A stretch of 64,000 nt of DNA from UBA5614 sp963667535 (GTDB taxonomy: Bacteria; Cloacimonadota; Cloacimonadia; Cloacimonadales; Cloacimonadaceae): contig CAXXDU010000002.1 of assembly GCA_963667535.2 (NCBI GenBank), positions 682,001 through 746,000 of the forward strand, read 5' to 3'. Positions 1-8,570 of this stretch are shown here, piece after piece (the first letter of the stretch is position 1; each line of letters opens with the position of its first letter). The translations under genes were made by a program, and so were the position numbers. The notes beneath the pieces were generated by a model. That model saw only the letters and a list, made by a program, of their open reading frames with translations, was not told the DNA's origin and did no database searches.

Positions 1-185
1 TGGTCATTGGATAGCATCTCAAGAGGAATACCATTTACAGCCAGATTGCTATGACCGGAGATAGCGGCAAATATCATCGAGCCGCCAATGATAACGTACA
101 TAGCCAATAAGTACCAGATTGGCACCATCAGGGCTTTTCTATTAGCTTGTAAATCTTTTATAATTAATGCTTTAAAGGCTGTCAT
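1..185 (-). CDS. ABC-type permease, N-terminal fragment (cut by window edge)
   Basis: The first 61 codons of a minus-strand gene read MTAFKALIIKDLQANRKA and then a hydrophobic stretch (WYLLAMYVIIGGSMIFAAIS) before the window ends. A short cytoplasmic head such as ALIIKDLQANRK followed by a first membrane helix is usual in ABC-2 type permeases. Its ATG overlaps the stop of the ATPase gene by four bases (ATGA), so the two are probably translationally coupled and form one exporter. The substrate cannot be told. The rest of the protein is outside the window. Confidence 0.75.
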   Translation of the reverse strand, partial: MTAFKALIIKDLQANRKALMVPIWYLLAMYVIIGGSMIFAAISGHSNLAVNGIPLEMLSND

Positions 186-1099
186 AATCCACCTCCTACT
201 TTTGCCAGGAATAGGTCTACGAGTTGAGGCGCTCCATATTCCGCTCCGGGAATATCCAGTTTTTCTTCCACCAAAGCATGCACATAACCCAGTCCTTCCC
301 AAATCTGCATGGGATTATGCTGCTTAAGCTCTTCTGCATATTCACGCGGAACCTTGATTTCCATATACTTTTGTCTGAGTACGTCAATATCCTCCTGCAA
401 CACAATCTTACCTTTGTCAATAAAGATAATATCCTGCAGGATATGCTCCACTTCATCCACCTGATGGGTAGAAATCAGAATAGTCTTGGTCTCGTCATAA
501 AACTCACCCAGAATGGTATTAAAGAATTCCTTACGAAAGACAATATCCAGTCCGATGGTCGGTTCATCCAAAAGCAGAAATTCCACATCCAGAGATAAGA
601 CCAAAAGCAGATAGAGTTTGGTTTTCATACCTTTGGAAAGAGCTTTGACTTTTAGCTTGAGCGGAAGATCACTCTTTTCCATCAGTCTGTCTGCTTTCTG
701 GTCATTCCAGCTTGGGTTTATCCCTTTTATGTATGCAATCGTTTGTCCCACCGTCAGCCTGTCATCCAGAGCATTGACATCCGGGATAAAGGCAATCTGT
801 TTAAACATATGAAAGTCATTCTGCCCTATCTTTCTACCTTGATAGGTGATTTCACCCTCAAACTTGAGAAAGCCCAGCATACAACGCATCAAAGTGCTCT
901 TGCCTGCACCGTTCTTACCCAAAAGTCCGATTATCCGTCCGCGTGGAATAGTGATATTTACATCATCCAAAGCCTTTAGCTTGCCAAAGTTTTTGGTAAG
1001 GTTTTTGATTACCATCAAAGTATCAGATTGGGGTTTTGCAACAACCGGAGCTTCTTCCGGTACTGCTAAGAAGTCACTGGCTTGATTATTGTTTTCCAT
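182..1099 (-). CDS. ABC transporter ATP-binding protein (YtrB-like)
   Basis: A 305-residue cytoplasmic ATPase that would power the membrane protein encoded immediately after it. The nucleotide-binding domain shows Walker A GKNGAGKST, a degenerate signature LSKGMKTKL in place of LSGGQ, Walker B FLLLDEPTIGLD and the switch histidine in STHQ. About 35 residues precede the domain and about 80 follow it. The start is taken at ATG 1099 (MENNNQ) because GGAGGAAAATA stands just before it; a longer frame upstream has no ribosome site. The upstream gene is a short GntR regulator, the arrangement known for YtrA/YtrB-type systems, which often answer to cell-envelope stress. The substrate is unknown. Confidence 0.92.
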   Translation of the reverse strand: MENNNQASDFLAVPEEAPVVAKPQSDTLMVIKNLTKNFGKLKALDDVNITIPRGRIIGLLGKNGAGKSTLMRCMLGFLKFEGEITYQGRKIGQNDFHMFKQIAFIPDVNALDDRLTVGQTIAYIKGINPSWNDQKADRLMEKSDLPLKLKVKALSKGMKTKLYLLLVLSLDVEFLLLDEPTIGLDIVFRKEFFNTILGEFYDETKTILISTHQVDEVEHILQDIIFIDKGKIVLQEDIDVLRQKYMEIKVPREYAEELKQHNPMQIWEGLGYVHALVEEKLDIPGAEYGAPQLVDLFLAKVGGGL

Positions 1100-1169
1100 T
1101 ATTTTCCTCCGTAGGATAAGCATCTTGCTTGTCTGTTTGAACAGGCATCCTGCCTGTTTTATAGGATAT

Positions 1170-1353
1170 GCACCCTTGCTTGTTCAAATCTGATTCTACA
1201 ATACTCTGTTGTTCAGTATTCTGAGCTAAGGTTAAAGTATCTATTGATTTCAATAATATGTTCATAGCTAACATTTATCTTCTCCCACAGGATAACTGTC
1301 CTCAGTTGTCGTGTAACACAAGCACCCTTGCTTGTTCAAATCTGATTCTACAA
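1170..1353. repeat. Perfect 32-bp direct repeat in the GntR-ABC gap
   Basis: The 32-bp block beginning GCACCCTTGCTTGTTC is present at 1170-1201 and again, identical, at 1322-1353, 152 bp apart. Both copies lie in the 418-bp gap (1100-1517) between the regulator and the ATPase. Short reading frames in this gap translate only the repeats (both contain ESDLNKQGC) and are not considered genes. Confidence 0.85.
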
Positions 1354-1366
1354 AACCCTGAAGTAA

Positions 1367-1486
1367 GTCATCCTGAGCTTGTCGAAGGACGTTAGGGGTT
1401 TTGTCATTAGCACTTCGTCCAGCGTAGGTTACGTACCTCACGTGACCATCATTTGCACTTCGTCCTTCGACTGTGCTCAGGATGAC
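1367..1486. repeat. Inverted pair of a dispersed CATCCTGAGC...GTCGAAGGACG repeat
   Basis: A 25-bp block at 1367-1391 (CATCCTGAGCTTGTCGAAGG core) is followed in opposite orientation at 1461-1486 (CGTCCTTCGACTGTGCTCAG core). Related single copies stand at about 9878-9905 and 13799-13823 in this window. The motif is a widespread short repeat of bacterial genomes. It lies between the GntR and ABC genes and could form a stem in their shared transcript. Confidence 0.8.
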
Positions 1487-1517
1487 CCCTTCGGGGCTTC
1501 GTGCAAAATCAAAGGCT

Positions 1518-1916
1518 CTACTCACTCTTATCATTCTTCACCTCGGTCTTCAATTTATTATAATTTTCTTCAATCAGTTTAATAATCTCACTCAGCTTTA
1601 GTCCCAATTGGGCAGCTTTGTGCACAAAGCTCTTTACTTCAGTCTCGAGATATTCCTGCATGTGTTTTCTCCTTAAATTTTCCTGCGCATCGGGTGTTAC
1701 AAAAAATCCCAATCCCCGCTTTTTGTAGATTATGCCTTCGTCTTCCAGTTCCTGTACTGCTTTTGACACTGTAAGCGGGTTAATCGAATACTGTGCTGCC
1801 ATGTTGCGGATAGACTGCAAGGCATCCTCAGCTTTAATCAACCCGTTTAAGATGGCATCTTCCATTTCAGCTTTAAGCTGCACGTATATCGGTATATTAT
1901 CGGCGAATTTCTTCAT
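1518..1916 (-). CDS. GntR-family transcriptional regulator (YtrA type)
   Basis: A 132-residue DNA-binding repressor. The N-terminal winged helix-turn-helix reads IPIYVQLKAEMEDAILNG, then MAAQYSINPLTVSKAVQELEDEG and KKRGLGFFV, the pattern of GntR proteins. The short C-terminal helical tail, with no large ligand domain, is typical of the YtrA subfamily that controls ABC transporters. GGAGG precedes ATG 1916. The ABC ATPase and permease lie downstream on the same strand, so the simplest reading is an autoregulated regulator-exporter operon, although a 418-bp repeat-filled gap separates them. Confidence 0.92.
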   Translation of the reverse strand: MKKFADNIPIYVQLKAEMEDAILNGLIKAEDALQSIRNMAAQYSINPLTVSKAVQELEDEGIIYKKRGLGFFVTPDAQENLRRKHMQEYLETEVKSFVHKAAQLGLKLSEIIKLIEENYNKLKTEVKNDKSE

Positions 1917-1959
1917 CTCGCCTCCTTAGTTGTAGTCTTTGACATTGAATTCATAGTAG

Positions 1960-2316
1960 CTACTTACTCTTCCTGCAATTGATTACACAGGCACAAAAGG
2001 AATGATACAGGGCACATATCCCGCCAAACAAACAGAATATCCCCCAAAACAAAGGTTTCAAGACAATCCCTGTAAAAGTAGGCGTACTTACCGGTAATAA
2101 ATACAATCCCCAGGTAATCAGATATGCTCCAATCACAATACAGCTATGCCCGAGAATTATCATACCTGTCTTGTTCTGCTTCCAGCCCAGATAAATCAGA
2201 GCCAGTCCGATTAACCCCGACGGACTAACCACAGAGTTGTTATTAGCAAACATTAATATGCAAAAGATAACCAACAATATCCCCAATCCCATGGTCACGT
2301 AACTGCGTTTTTTCAT
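1960..2316 (-). CDS. Small membrane protein, unknown function
   Basis: A 118-residue protein starting MKKRSYVTMGLGILLVIF with about four hydrophobic segments (roughly residues 8-23, 30-45, 52-72 and 82-105) and a cysteine-containing positive tail. The start at 2316 is chosen for the AAGGAGCAGGGA ribosome site; an upstream extension lacks one. It lies 43 bp upstream of the GntR gene on the same strand and may head that operon. I do not recognise a family. Confidence 0.75.
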   Translation of the reverse strand: MKKRSYVTMGLGILLVIFCILMFANNNSVVSPSGLIGLALIYLGWKQNKTGMIILGHSCIVIGAYLITWGLYLLPVSTPTFTGIVLKPLFWGIFCLFGGICALYHSFCACVINCRKSK

Positions 2317-2582
2317 TCCCTGCTCCTTTGTTGTCTTAGTGTATTGGTTAAGTAATACAGTGGCGCAAAATCTGTCAAGAGGAAAAATGAGGAGACTGAA
2401 ATGAAGGTTGTTTTTATGGTGGCTTATTATCAAATAATGTCTCTAGGTGTAAGAACAATAATTTGGTTATGAGACAAAAGTATTACAATATAAAATATTT
2501 ATAAATAATCAACTAAGGGATATGCAATCTTATTTGAAAGAATATGGTGGTAAACTGTAGTCGTGTACGATAAATATTGATA

Positions 2583-5500
2583 TTATAGTTTCGACCATTC
2601 CGGGAATTCCTCATTGTTTAGGATGTTGTCAACAATATCCGATAAATACTCTGGGATCTCTAGAGAGTTACTTTGTTTTGCTTTTTTGATTTTCTCAGCA
2701 GTAGTTTTTGCTAATGACCTTAATTCAGGATGACCAAGGGCTAGCTTGATATGGTCACCATAATGGTCTTTCCCATATGTTTGTTTAATTCTCTGTATTA
2801 CTTCTGATTTCCAGTTTTCAAGGATACTTTTACATACACCTATAATTATTGTGGGTTTTGATAGGTAACAGTATAAAGTGCATGTAATATTGCAGCGATT
2901 TCTACTATTCCAGTTGCGAATATTATCTAAGCTGCAAGATTCCCAACTTTGAATATTGTGAAACGGTATTTTTAGTAAATTAATATATCGTCTAAAAAAT
3001 AACTTGTCATTGCGACTAGAGTGAAAATCATCAAATATTTTATCAACAATTTCTATAATAAAATCAGGATATTTATCCTCTGATCCATAACAGCTAAGTG
3101 AGGTATATACTAATGGCCATGGCTCCATTTGCCAGTTATTAAGATAATGATCTGCGCTACTTCTCTTTATATGAATATCATCCGCAACAACTAATGCAGA
3201 TAGTACTACAACTTGTGGTACCACATTATAGAAATTAGGTACTGCAAGTACTTCATTAGCTTTAGATTTCCCAAAATTGTTGTCCTTTAAGATATTTAGT
3301 GCTGTTGACACAACATCTTGACGTAATTTAACATAGAAATCAGGTACTGAAAGTACTTCATAAGCCTTAGTTTCAACTATTTCGTCATCTTTTACAATGC
3401 TCAATGCTGTCGTCACTATACCAGGAGCAATTCTATTATAGAATTCTGGTACCGAAAGAATTTCGTTAGCTTTAACTTTCCCGTTGTCACTATCTTTTAC
3501 AATGTTCAATGCTGTTGCTACAATATCATTACGAATTTTTAAATAGAATTCTGAAACTGCAAGTACTTCATTAGCTTTAACTATTCCTATGTCATCATCT
3601 TTTACAATGTTCATTGCTGTCGCAACGATATCATTAGAAATTTCAGAATAGAATTCTGAAACTGATAGGATATCATTAACTTTAGCTTTCACACTGTCAT
3701 TATTTTTTAAAATATTCAATGCTGTTGTCACAATATCAGGTGGGATTTTATAAAAGAATTCTGATACCGAAAGGACTTCATTAGCCTTTACTTTTCCAAT
3801 GTCATCATCTTTAACAATGTTCAATGTAGTGGTGACGATATCATTACGTATTTTTATGTAGAATTCTGATACCGAAAGGATTTCAATAGCCTTTGCTTTT
3901 CCAATGTCATCATTTTTTACTATGTTCAATGCAGTCGTAACTATATCATTATGTATCTTTATGTAGAATTCTGATACCGAAAGGACTTCAACAGCCTTTG
4001 CTTTCCCAACTTCATCATCTTTTACAGTGTTCAATGCTATGGTTACAATTTCATTTGGTACCTTGTTAAAAAATTCCATTTTCGAAAGTATATTGATAGA
4101 ATCTTTTCTTATTTCACCAGTAACACACATTTTTACATATCTTCTCCACAGGACTGGATGATATATATTCACACTATTAAGGACTGCGATATATTTGTAT
4201 ATTTCAATTGCAGTTAAGCCAAGCTTGGGCAAATAAGACAAATAATGCGGAACAGTATTTTTTTTATTATAAAATAATTCATCAATATATGCCCGCCTTT
4301 CTTTATTATCATTAAATAACTGGGTTTCATATTCAAGGAATGTTTTCAAAACTATTGATGCTGAGTACTCATCTCCAATATTTGTAATTAAGTTTAACAG
4401 CTTCTTCTTTATGATATCAGAATACGGTTGCCAATCATCTAATTCAACTTTTGAGAGAACCCGTTCTGCCAAGATGTCATGATTAAAATGAACAAGGCTA
4501 ATATTGAGGAATTGCTTGTCATTACTATCAAAATTACTTAAATTTATGTAACGCTTAAGAATGCTTAATGCTTCATCATCAAAATCCCAATTATGAAAAT
4601 AGGTGCTTATCTCACTATTACCATTAAAGAAATCTGCAATTTTTAAAAAAGTGTCATAACTTATAAATATCTTATGATCAGCGTAAACACAACTCCAATA
4701 ATGCAAGGCTTTTGCGAAACCTAATAATGCACTCTCTATAGATTGATATTTTGTCATTTGCTTAAAATCATATCTAGCTATTTTTCTAACTGTGTTTTCT
4801 AGACTGTTTAGATCTATTTCATTATAATCAATGCGATTTTCATTTACTCCCACTATAGCAAATAGAATAAGAAATAGAGATGTATGATAGCTACTACGAT
4901 CTTTTAAAACTCTATCTGAAGCATCCTTCCATTCTGGATAGTTTTCAAGTATTTGCTCAATTATTTTTTGATTTTCACTTTCCATTAGTTCGAATATGTT
5001 ATCCCGATTGTATAAATAAAGCAGATAGCTTTTTCCAGATATATCTCTATCACCAATCACCAATCTCATATTACTAATGGACTGCGATTGTTTCAACAGA
5101 GCTTCGCCCAAAAATTTATTGTCAATTCCGACAAGTCTATACCAATCTTCAACGAAAACCAAATATTTATTATCAATATCAGATTGAATTATATTTAATG
5201 AGTTATCTAAAAACATGCTAAGCTGAAAATCTTGTACCCATATTACAACAAAGTCAGATTCTTCAGATAGCTCTATAGCCAATCTACGTAATAATGTGGA
5301 TTTACCACAGCCACCAGTTCCATATACTATAGCAGCAACTTTGTCTATTGTGTATTTGTCGAAAGCCTTTAACACTTCAAGCTTCAATTTAGGGTATAAA
5401 CCCCTTCCAATATCAAAGTTATTTAAAACTCCAAACCATTGGCAGTTATCATCTTGTTTAGCTGAATAAAACTTAGCTTTGGTAAATTGTGTCCCGTTTT

Positions 5501-6398
5501 TAATCTTATCCATAAACCCATGGTCAATGGTAAGTGCGCCAGCAAGGTTTATTTCGATGATTTTATTCCGGTTATCTTTTAGAAACTGAAGGAATAACTC
5601 AGTTCCTAACTTTCCATTATTATCTTCGAGTTTTATAAAAGTATAATCGTTATTATAAAACTCGGGTTTTTCTTTTACATCATCATTATATAAATCAAAA
5701 TGGAATATTTTGATATTATTTCTTTTTAATCCTGCAAAGAATTTGGAAAAAACTACCTGTTCGTTGAACTGAGTTCCGACAATGATTAAATTTTTTCCAC
5801 TGTCATTTACGTTACCATAAAGTACATTAAAGCAATTGTGCATGCTATTGTATAACTTTCCATAAGATGAAGACGTAAATACGATTTGGTCAATTGATTG
5901 AAATCCATCTATGGTTCCATGAATATGGTAAATGCAGCTTTCATGCTCACCTGTTGATTTATCTGGATATGATATAATTGGATACTTTATAGTTCGAGAC
6001 TTATCTTTTATTACTTCTAAAACATTATCGAAATTAAAAGTAAAAATATTGTACCAATTGGGAGTCAATAAATTTGCATACAGTAGATAATTAAATTTGC
6101 TTTTGTCTACTTTAAAAAGATTACAAAATGCCACTAATAAGCTGCTGTCATCTCTGATTAATCTTTCCCAGATTGCAGCGGCAGCTTCGTATGTCTCTAC
6201 CTTTTTTTTGAACTTATCGTTTGTATGCGATACAAATTGCTTCGATGTCGGGATTGACTCAAATTCGGTACTTTGATTTTGAATACCATAACTGAATCCA
6301 GCACCCAAAATGAGGATGTATTCACCCTTTTTTAATCCTTCGAAGAAATCGGCATCACTAGCTAATTCTAACAGGGTTTTTTCTTTAATTCCGATCAT
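2583..6398 (-). CDS. SIR2-domain STAND NTPase with C-terminal 35-residue repeats; candidate anti-phage protein
   Basis: A 1271-residue single protein. Residues 1-280 form a SIR2-like domain: GAGFSYG (32-38), FTFNFDN (119-125) and HIHGT (158-162) fit the NAD-binding loop, the Asn and the catalytic His. Residues 350-480 hold a STAND-type NTPase with P-loop GTGGCGKST (360-368) and a Walker B-like strand KYLVFVEDWY (411-420). A helical region follows, then nine tandem repeats of exactly 35 residues (771-1085; LSVSEFY...NDIVTTALNIVKDDDIGKAKA) and a 186-residue tail. In known SIR2-STAND proteins (Avs5-like) the repeats sense a phage component and the SIR2 domain depletes NAD+; that role is inference here. 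No partner gene is adjacent. The reading frame looks more AT-rich than its neighbours, which suggests transfer. The ATG at 6398 has only a weak ribosome site. Confidence 0.88.
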   Translation of the reverse strand: MIGIKEKTLLELASDADFFEGLKKGEYILILGAGFSYGIQNQSTEFESIPTSKQFVSHTNDKFKKKVETYEAAAAIWERLIRDDSSLLVAFCNLFKVDKSKFNYLLYANLLTPNWYNIFTFNFDNVLEVIKDKSRTIKYPIISYPDKSTGEHESCIYHIHGTIDGFQSIDQIVFTSSSYGKLYNSMHNCFNVLYGNVNDSGKNLIIVGTQFNEQVVFSKFFAGLKRNNIKIFHFDLYNDDVKEKPEFYNNDYTFIKLEDNNGKLGTELFLQFLKDNRNKIIEINLAGALTIDHGFMDKIKNGTQFTKAKFYSAKQDDNCQWFGVLNNFDIGRGLYPKLKLEVLKAFDKYTIDKVAAIVYGTGGCGKSTLLRRLAIELSEESDFVVIWVQDFQLSMFLDNSLNIIQSDIDNKYLVFVEDWYRLVGIDNKFLGEALLKQSQSISNMRLVIGDRDISGKSYLLYLYNRDNIFELMESENQKIIEQILENYPEWKDASDRVLKDRSSYHTSLFLILFAIVGVNENRIDYNEIDLNSLENTVRKIARYDFKQMTKYQSIESALLGFAKALHYWSCVYADHKIFISYDTFLKIADFFNGNSEISTYFHNWDFDDEALSILKRYINLSNFDSNDKQFLNISLVHFNHDILAERVLSKVELDDWQPYSDIIKKKLLNLITNIGDEYSASIVLKTFLEYETQLFNDNKERRAYIDELFYNKKNTVPHYLSYLPKLGLTAIEIYKYIAVLNSVNIYHPVLWRRYVKMCVTGEIRKDSINILSKMEFFNKVPNEIVTIALNTVKDDEVGKAKAVEVLSVSEFYIKIHNDIVTTALNIVKNDDIGKAKAIEILSVSEFYIKIRNDIVTTTLNIVKDDDIGKVKANEVLSVSEFFYKIPPDIVTTALNILKNNDSVKAKVNDILSVSEFYSEISNDIVATAMNIVKDDDIGIVKANEVLAVSEFYLKIRNDIVATALNIVKDSDNGKVKANEILSVPEFYNRIAPGIVTTALSIVKDDEIVETKAYEVLSVPDFYVKLRQDVVSTALNILKDNNFGKSKANEVLAVPNFYNVVPQVVVLSALVVADDIHIKRSSADHYLNNWQMEPWPLVYTSLSCYGSEDKYPDFIIEIVDKIFDDFHSSRNDKLFFRRYINLLKIPFHNIQSWESCSLDNIRNWNSRNRCNITCTLYCYLSKPTIIIGVCKSILENWKSEVIQRIKQTYGKDHYGDHIKLALGHPELRSLAKTTAEKIKKAKQSNSLEIPEYLSDIVDNILNNEEFPEWSKL
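3144..4088 (-). repeat. Nine 105-bp tandem repeats inside the SIR2-STAND gene
   Basis: These encode residues 771-1085 of the protein above. Units 2-8 are close at both protein and DNA level; unit 1 (LSKMEFF) and unit 9 (LAVPNFYNVV) are divergent edges. Unit length is invariant at 35 residues with conserved IVTTALNI and KANE(V/I)LSVSEFY. Such arrays can gain or lose units by recombination, giving variation in a recognition surface. Confidence 0.9.
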
Positions 6399-7102
6399 GC
6401 GAATTTTAGCAATGTGCCATGATTTGATTGTAAACGCGAGTTAATTTTTGAAAGAAATTAAAATCTGATGTACTTTGTTTGACATCAATTATCATTAGTC
6501 AACCTTATATATTTACTTATTAATTCTATAGCAACAAGTATTCCCATTTTGTCAATCAATTATTCTTGTACTCATTCTCTATACAGGTTAATAACAGCAT
6601 CACCAATATTGCGCATCTAGTCAAAATAAATTTATAAAAATGATGTTCTACTTTTAAAGAAAAGAATAATCATCCTCTCTCCTTATTGCATGATTACTTG
6701 CTGTTGGGTAAACGCTGGGACTTTCCCTGGTTACCTGACTAAGGAAAGTCCAGGCAGTGTACCTTCAATAAGCCAGATTAGCCTAACAGCTTATTAGGTT
6801 TATTGAAGAATTATAAATTATCAATTATAAATTATGAATTGGTTGCTGGTGTCTTTCAATCACGAATTACTAATTAAGAATTACAAATTAACTGAGGTGA
6901 TAAGGTGATATGGTTGACTCCATAACGTTCCCCTCTTATCTCTTAAACGATCCGTTGGATATTGGTGAGAGATGTAAGGGGTATATAAGGGCTTTTGCCT
7001 TAGATACCCCTTAGAAACCCCTTTGATATCTGTAGGATCTATTAACCAATGAATAATTAAGAGAAAAAGTACTACAGACACTCATGTCTGTCCGTGGAAA
7101 AA

Positions 7103-7150
7103 TGTAGTTCTGCCTTCAGGCAGGTTTATAGACTTAGACATCGATATATA
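7103..7150 (+). repeat. REP-like GTAG hairpin repeat, copy 1
   Basis: TGTAGTT followed by the hairpin CTGCCTTCAGGCAG, GTTT and ATAGACTTAGACATCGATAT. It shares the TGTAGT lead and the ATAGA...ATCGATAT tail with copies at 8459, 12834, 13624 and 14610, and the TGTAGT lead with 9811, but its stem sequence is different, with both arms changed together. Confidence 0.7.
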
Positions 7151-7169
7151 TGATTCAGACCTGCATAAA

Positions 7170-7392
7170 AAGGTTGTGTGAAAAAGCCAAAGGAAGAGCA
7201 TTGCCGGAGTTCAATTTGCCCTCTTTAGCTTTCAGCATGCATCTTTGTGTTTGGGCAAATCGGACTTCGGAATGCGTTATCTGTAAAGGTTTTAGCTGAA
7301 GTCCGAAATTCCCTTTTACCTTCCTTACTATATTTCAAATGACGAGGGAATTTTGAACTCCAGCTATTCGCTTATTCATTTTCGCACAGTCT
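7170..7392. repeat. About 220-bp imperfect inverted repeat (MITE-like)
   Basis: The outer arms GTGTGAAAAAG and TTTTCGCACAG, the middle arms GGAGTTCAATTTGCCCTC and GAGGGAATTTTGAACTCC, and the inner arms TCGGACTTCGG and CTGAAGTCCGA nest around one centre near 7285. No coding capacity. This looks like a folded non-autonomous element lodged inside copy A of the structured element. Confidence 0.5.
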
Positions 7393-7674
7393 CTAAATGC
7401 AGAACTACATATTCTTCGTATAATATAAGTAATCAGTCTTACTATTATCTTAGTAGCCCCTTGGTAGATGATTACTACTTTTAGTAAGCATCTACCAGGA
7501 GAGTATTCATATATAAGCAGTTACGATTACTTGTAGTTTTAAGTGGAAAGGTGGAACAGTGGAACGATGTCTGTATCACAGAAGACACGGAAAAGAAAGC
7601 TAGCCAATTCATAATTTGCACCTTCGTTGCTTGTTTCCTGCTTATTCAATCCGCAGGAGCAAGGGCAGAGATAC

Positions 7675-7711
7675 ACGGCTCATATACGGGTCGCACCCGT
7701 AGATGAGCCGT
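7675..7711. other. Strong hairpin ahead of a small secreted-protein gene
   Basis: Arms ACGGCTCAT and ATGAGCCGT enclose a second stem ACGGGT/ACCCGT around CGC. There is no T-run on either side, so it is not a standard terminator. It may stabilise a transcript or be a single REP-type unit. Confidence 0.5.
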
Positions 7712-7885
7712 TTATCACCAGTGCATCTCTTGTGTATCCTATAAGGAATGAATTAGTAATCTAAGAGAATGAAATGGTCTTGCTACTCTTTCTGTAAATT
7801 AGATACATCGGTAAAGAGAAAATCCTTGACTCTATTGAACATAGATTAATTAAGTAAAATCGAATATTGTCCATGAGAGGAATTT

Positions 7886-8359
7886 ATGAAATCAGGCTGG
7901 ATTGTACTTTTGCTCTTATTATTAGTTACCTCTTTGTCTGCTCTTACTATTGATGAACTAATTGACATTACTTTGAGTGTGAGTGAATTTGGGCACCTTG
8001 GAGAACAAAAGTGTTTGGTTTCCAGTCAAATTAATCTGGAGGAGCTACCCACTGAGGAAGAAGCATTAGCATACCTAACGGAGGTTGGTGGACTACTCGC
8101 GGTTATTTATCAAAATCCTGAGGCTTATAAAATGACTTCCAACTCAGAGCGTTTAAAAGATATACCCTTTGTATGTTGCCCTTATTCTTCCTATGATTAC
8201 AAATTCTTAGCCTGCATCAATATGGGTGAACTTCGTTACAATTTATTGATAAATCCAAAAAAGGATGAAAATACCCCGGCACGTTATAACCAAAATTATG
8301 AATTTGTGAAGAAATGGCACACTACATTATTGATGTCCGCATATACGCCGGATGAATAA
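7886..8359 (+). CDS. Small secreted protein, unknown family (paralogue of 12190-12666)
   Basis: 157 residues with a clear signal peptide (MKSGWIVLLLLLLVTSLSA). AGAGGAA stands 6 bases before ATG. The mature part has no motif that I recognise. It aligns by eye with the product of 12190-12666: both have AYLTEVGG-like / TYLADTGS, then A(V/I)...N...YK, then a CCPY/ACPY tetrapeptide, then a block ending in (L/K)Y about 20 residues on. The two probably form a small local family of periplasmic or exported proteins. The gene stands alone; no operon partner within 200 bp. Confidence 0.75.
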   Translation: MKSGWIVLLLLLLVTSLSALTIDELIDITLSVSEFGHLGEQKCLVSSQINLEELPTEEEALAYLTEVGGLLAVIYQNPEAYKMTSNSERLKDIPFVCCPYSSYDYKFLACINMGELRYNLLINPKKDENTPARYNQNYEFVKKWHTTLLMSAYTPDE

Positions 8360-8458
8360 ATAAGATTGCCTCAATGAAGCCCTACGCTACCATTTCACCG
8401 TTACACTGTTTCATTAGTTCTGTTTTTTTCTGTAAATTCTGTGGTTAGTTTTCTAAAT

Positions 8459-8502
8459 CGATATCCATTAGAGCAAAACCGCGTAAACGCGGTACTACAT
8501 GC
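8459..8502 (-). repeat. REP-like GTAG hairpin repeat, copy 2
   Basis: Read on the minus strand: TGTAGTA, hairpin CCGCGTTTACGCGG, TTTTGCTCTAATGGATATC. It lies between the convergent small secreted gene and the Fic gene. Confidence 0.75.
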
Positions 8503-8570
8503 ACGCAAAATTGAAGAGACTGCACATGGAGACAAAGAGGGAAAAGGGAAATAAGAATTATATCTATAGG

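Larger units (their letters stand above)
6935..7545 (+). ncRNA. Structured two-copy intergenic element, copy A (candidate ncRNA)
   Basis: Block 1 (about 6938-7045): AAACGATCCGTTG, then a long hairpin AAGGGGTATATAAGGG-loop-CCTTAGATACCCCTT, then ATCTGTAGGATC. Block 2 (about 7425-7545): AAGTAATCAGTCTTACTA, CTTAGTAG, a hairpin GTAGATGATTACTA-loop-TAGTAAGCATCTAC, AGAGTATT and AAGCAGTTACGATTAC. The same blocks in the same order occur at 48900-49265 with stem-preserving changes. Between the blocks this copy carries a REP-like hairpin and a 220-bp inverted repeat that the other copy lacks. The function, and whether it acts as RNA or DNA, are unknown; the strand is arbitrary. Confidence 0.5.
6399..7885. 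other. Gene-free region rich in hairpins and repeats
   Basis: No convincing protein gene in 1.49 kb; a 66-codon minus-strand frame at 6881-7081 only reads through a structured repeat. Contents: a stem GGACTTTCC/GGAAAGTCC near 6718-6756; a stem TCAATAAGCC/GGTTTATTGA near 6766-6807; AT-rich filler 6808-6900; copy A of a two-copy structured element (6935-7545, listed separately); a long imperfect inverted repeat 7170-7392; a REP-like hairpin at 7103-7150; and a strong hairpin at 7675-7711 (ACGGCTCAT and ACGGGT arms around CGC). Confidence 0.7.

Noticed and set aside
1086..1534. Two short minus-strand reading frames in the GntR-ABC gap
   Set aside because: They only translate the direct and inverted repeats (both contain ESDLNKQGC) and have no convincing starts.
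3144..4088. Possible CRISPR-like array
   Set aside because: The 105-bp periodicity is coding, with continuous frame and no unique spacers.
6881..7081. 66-codon minus-strand frame
   Set aside because: It reads through the long hairpin of the structured element; the open frame is incidental.
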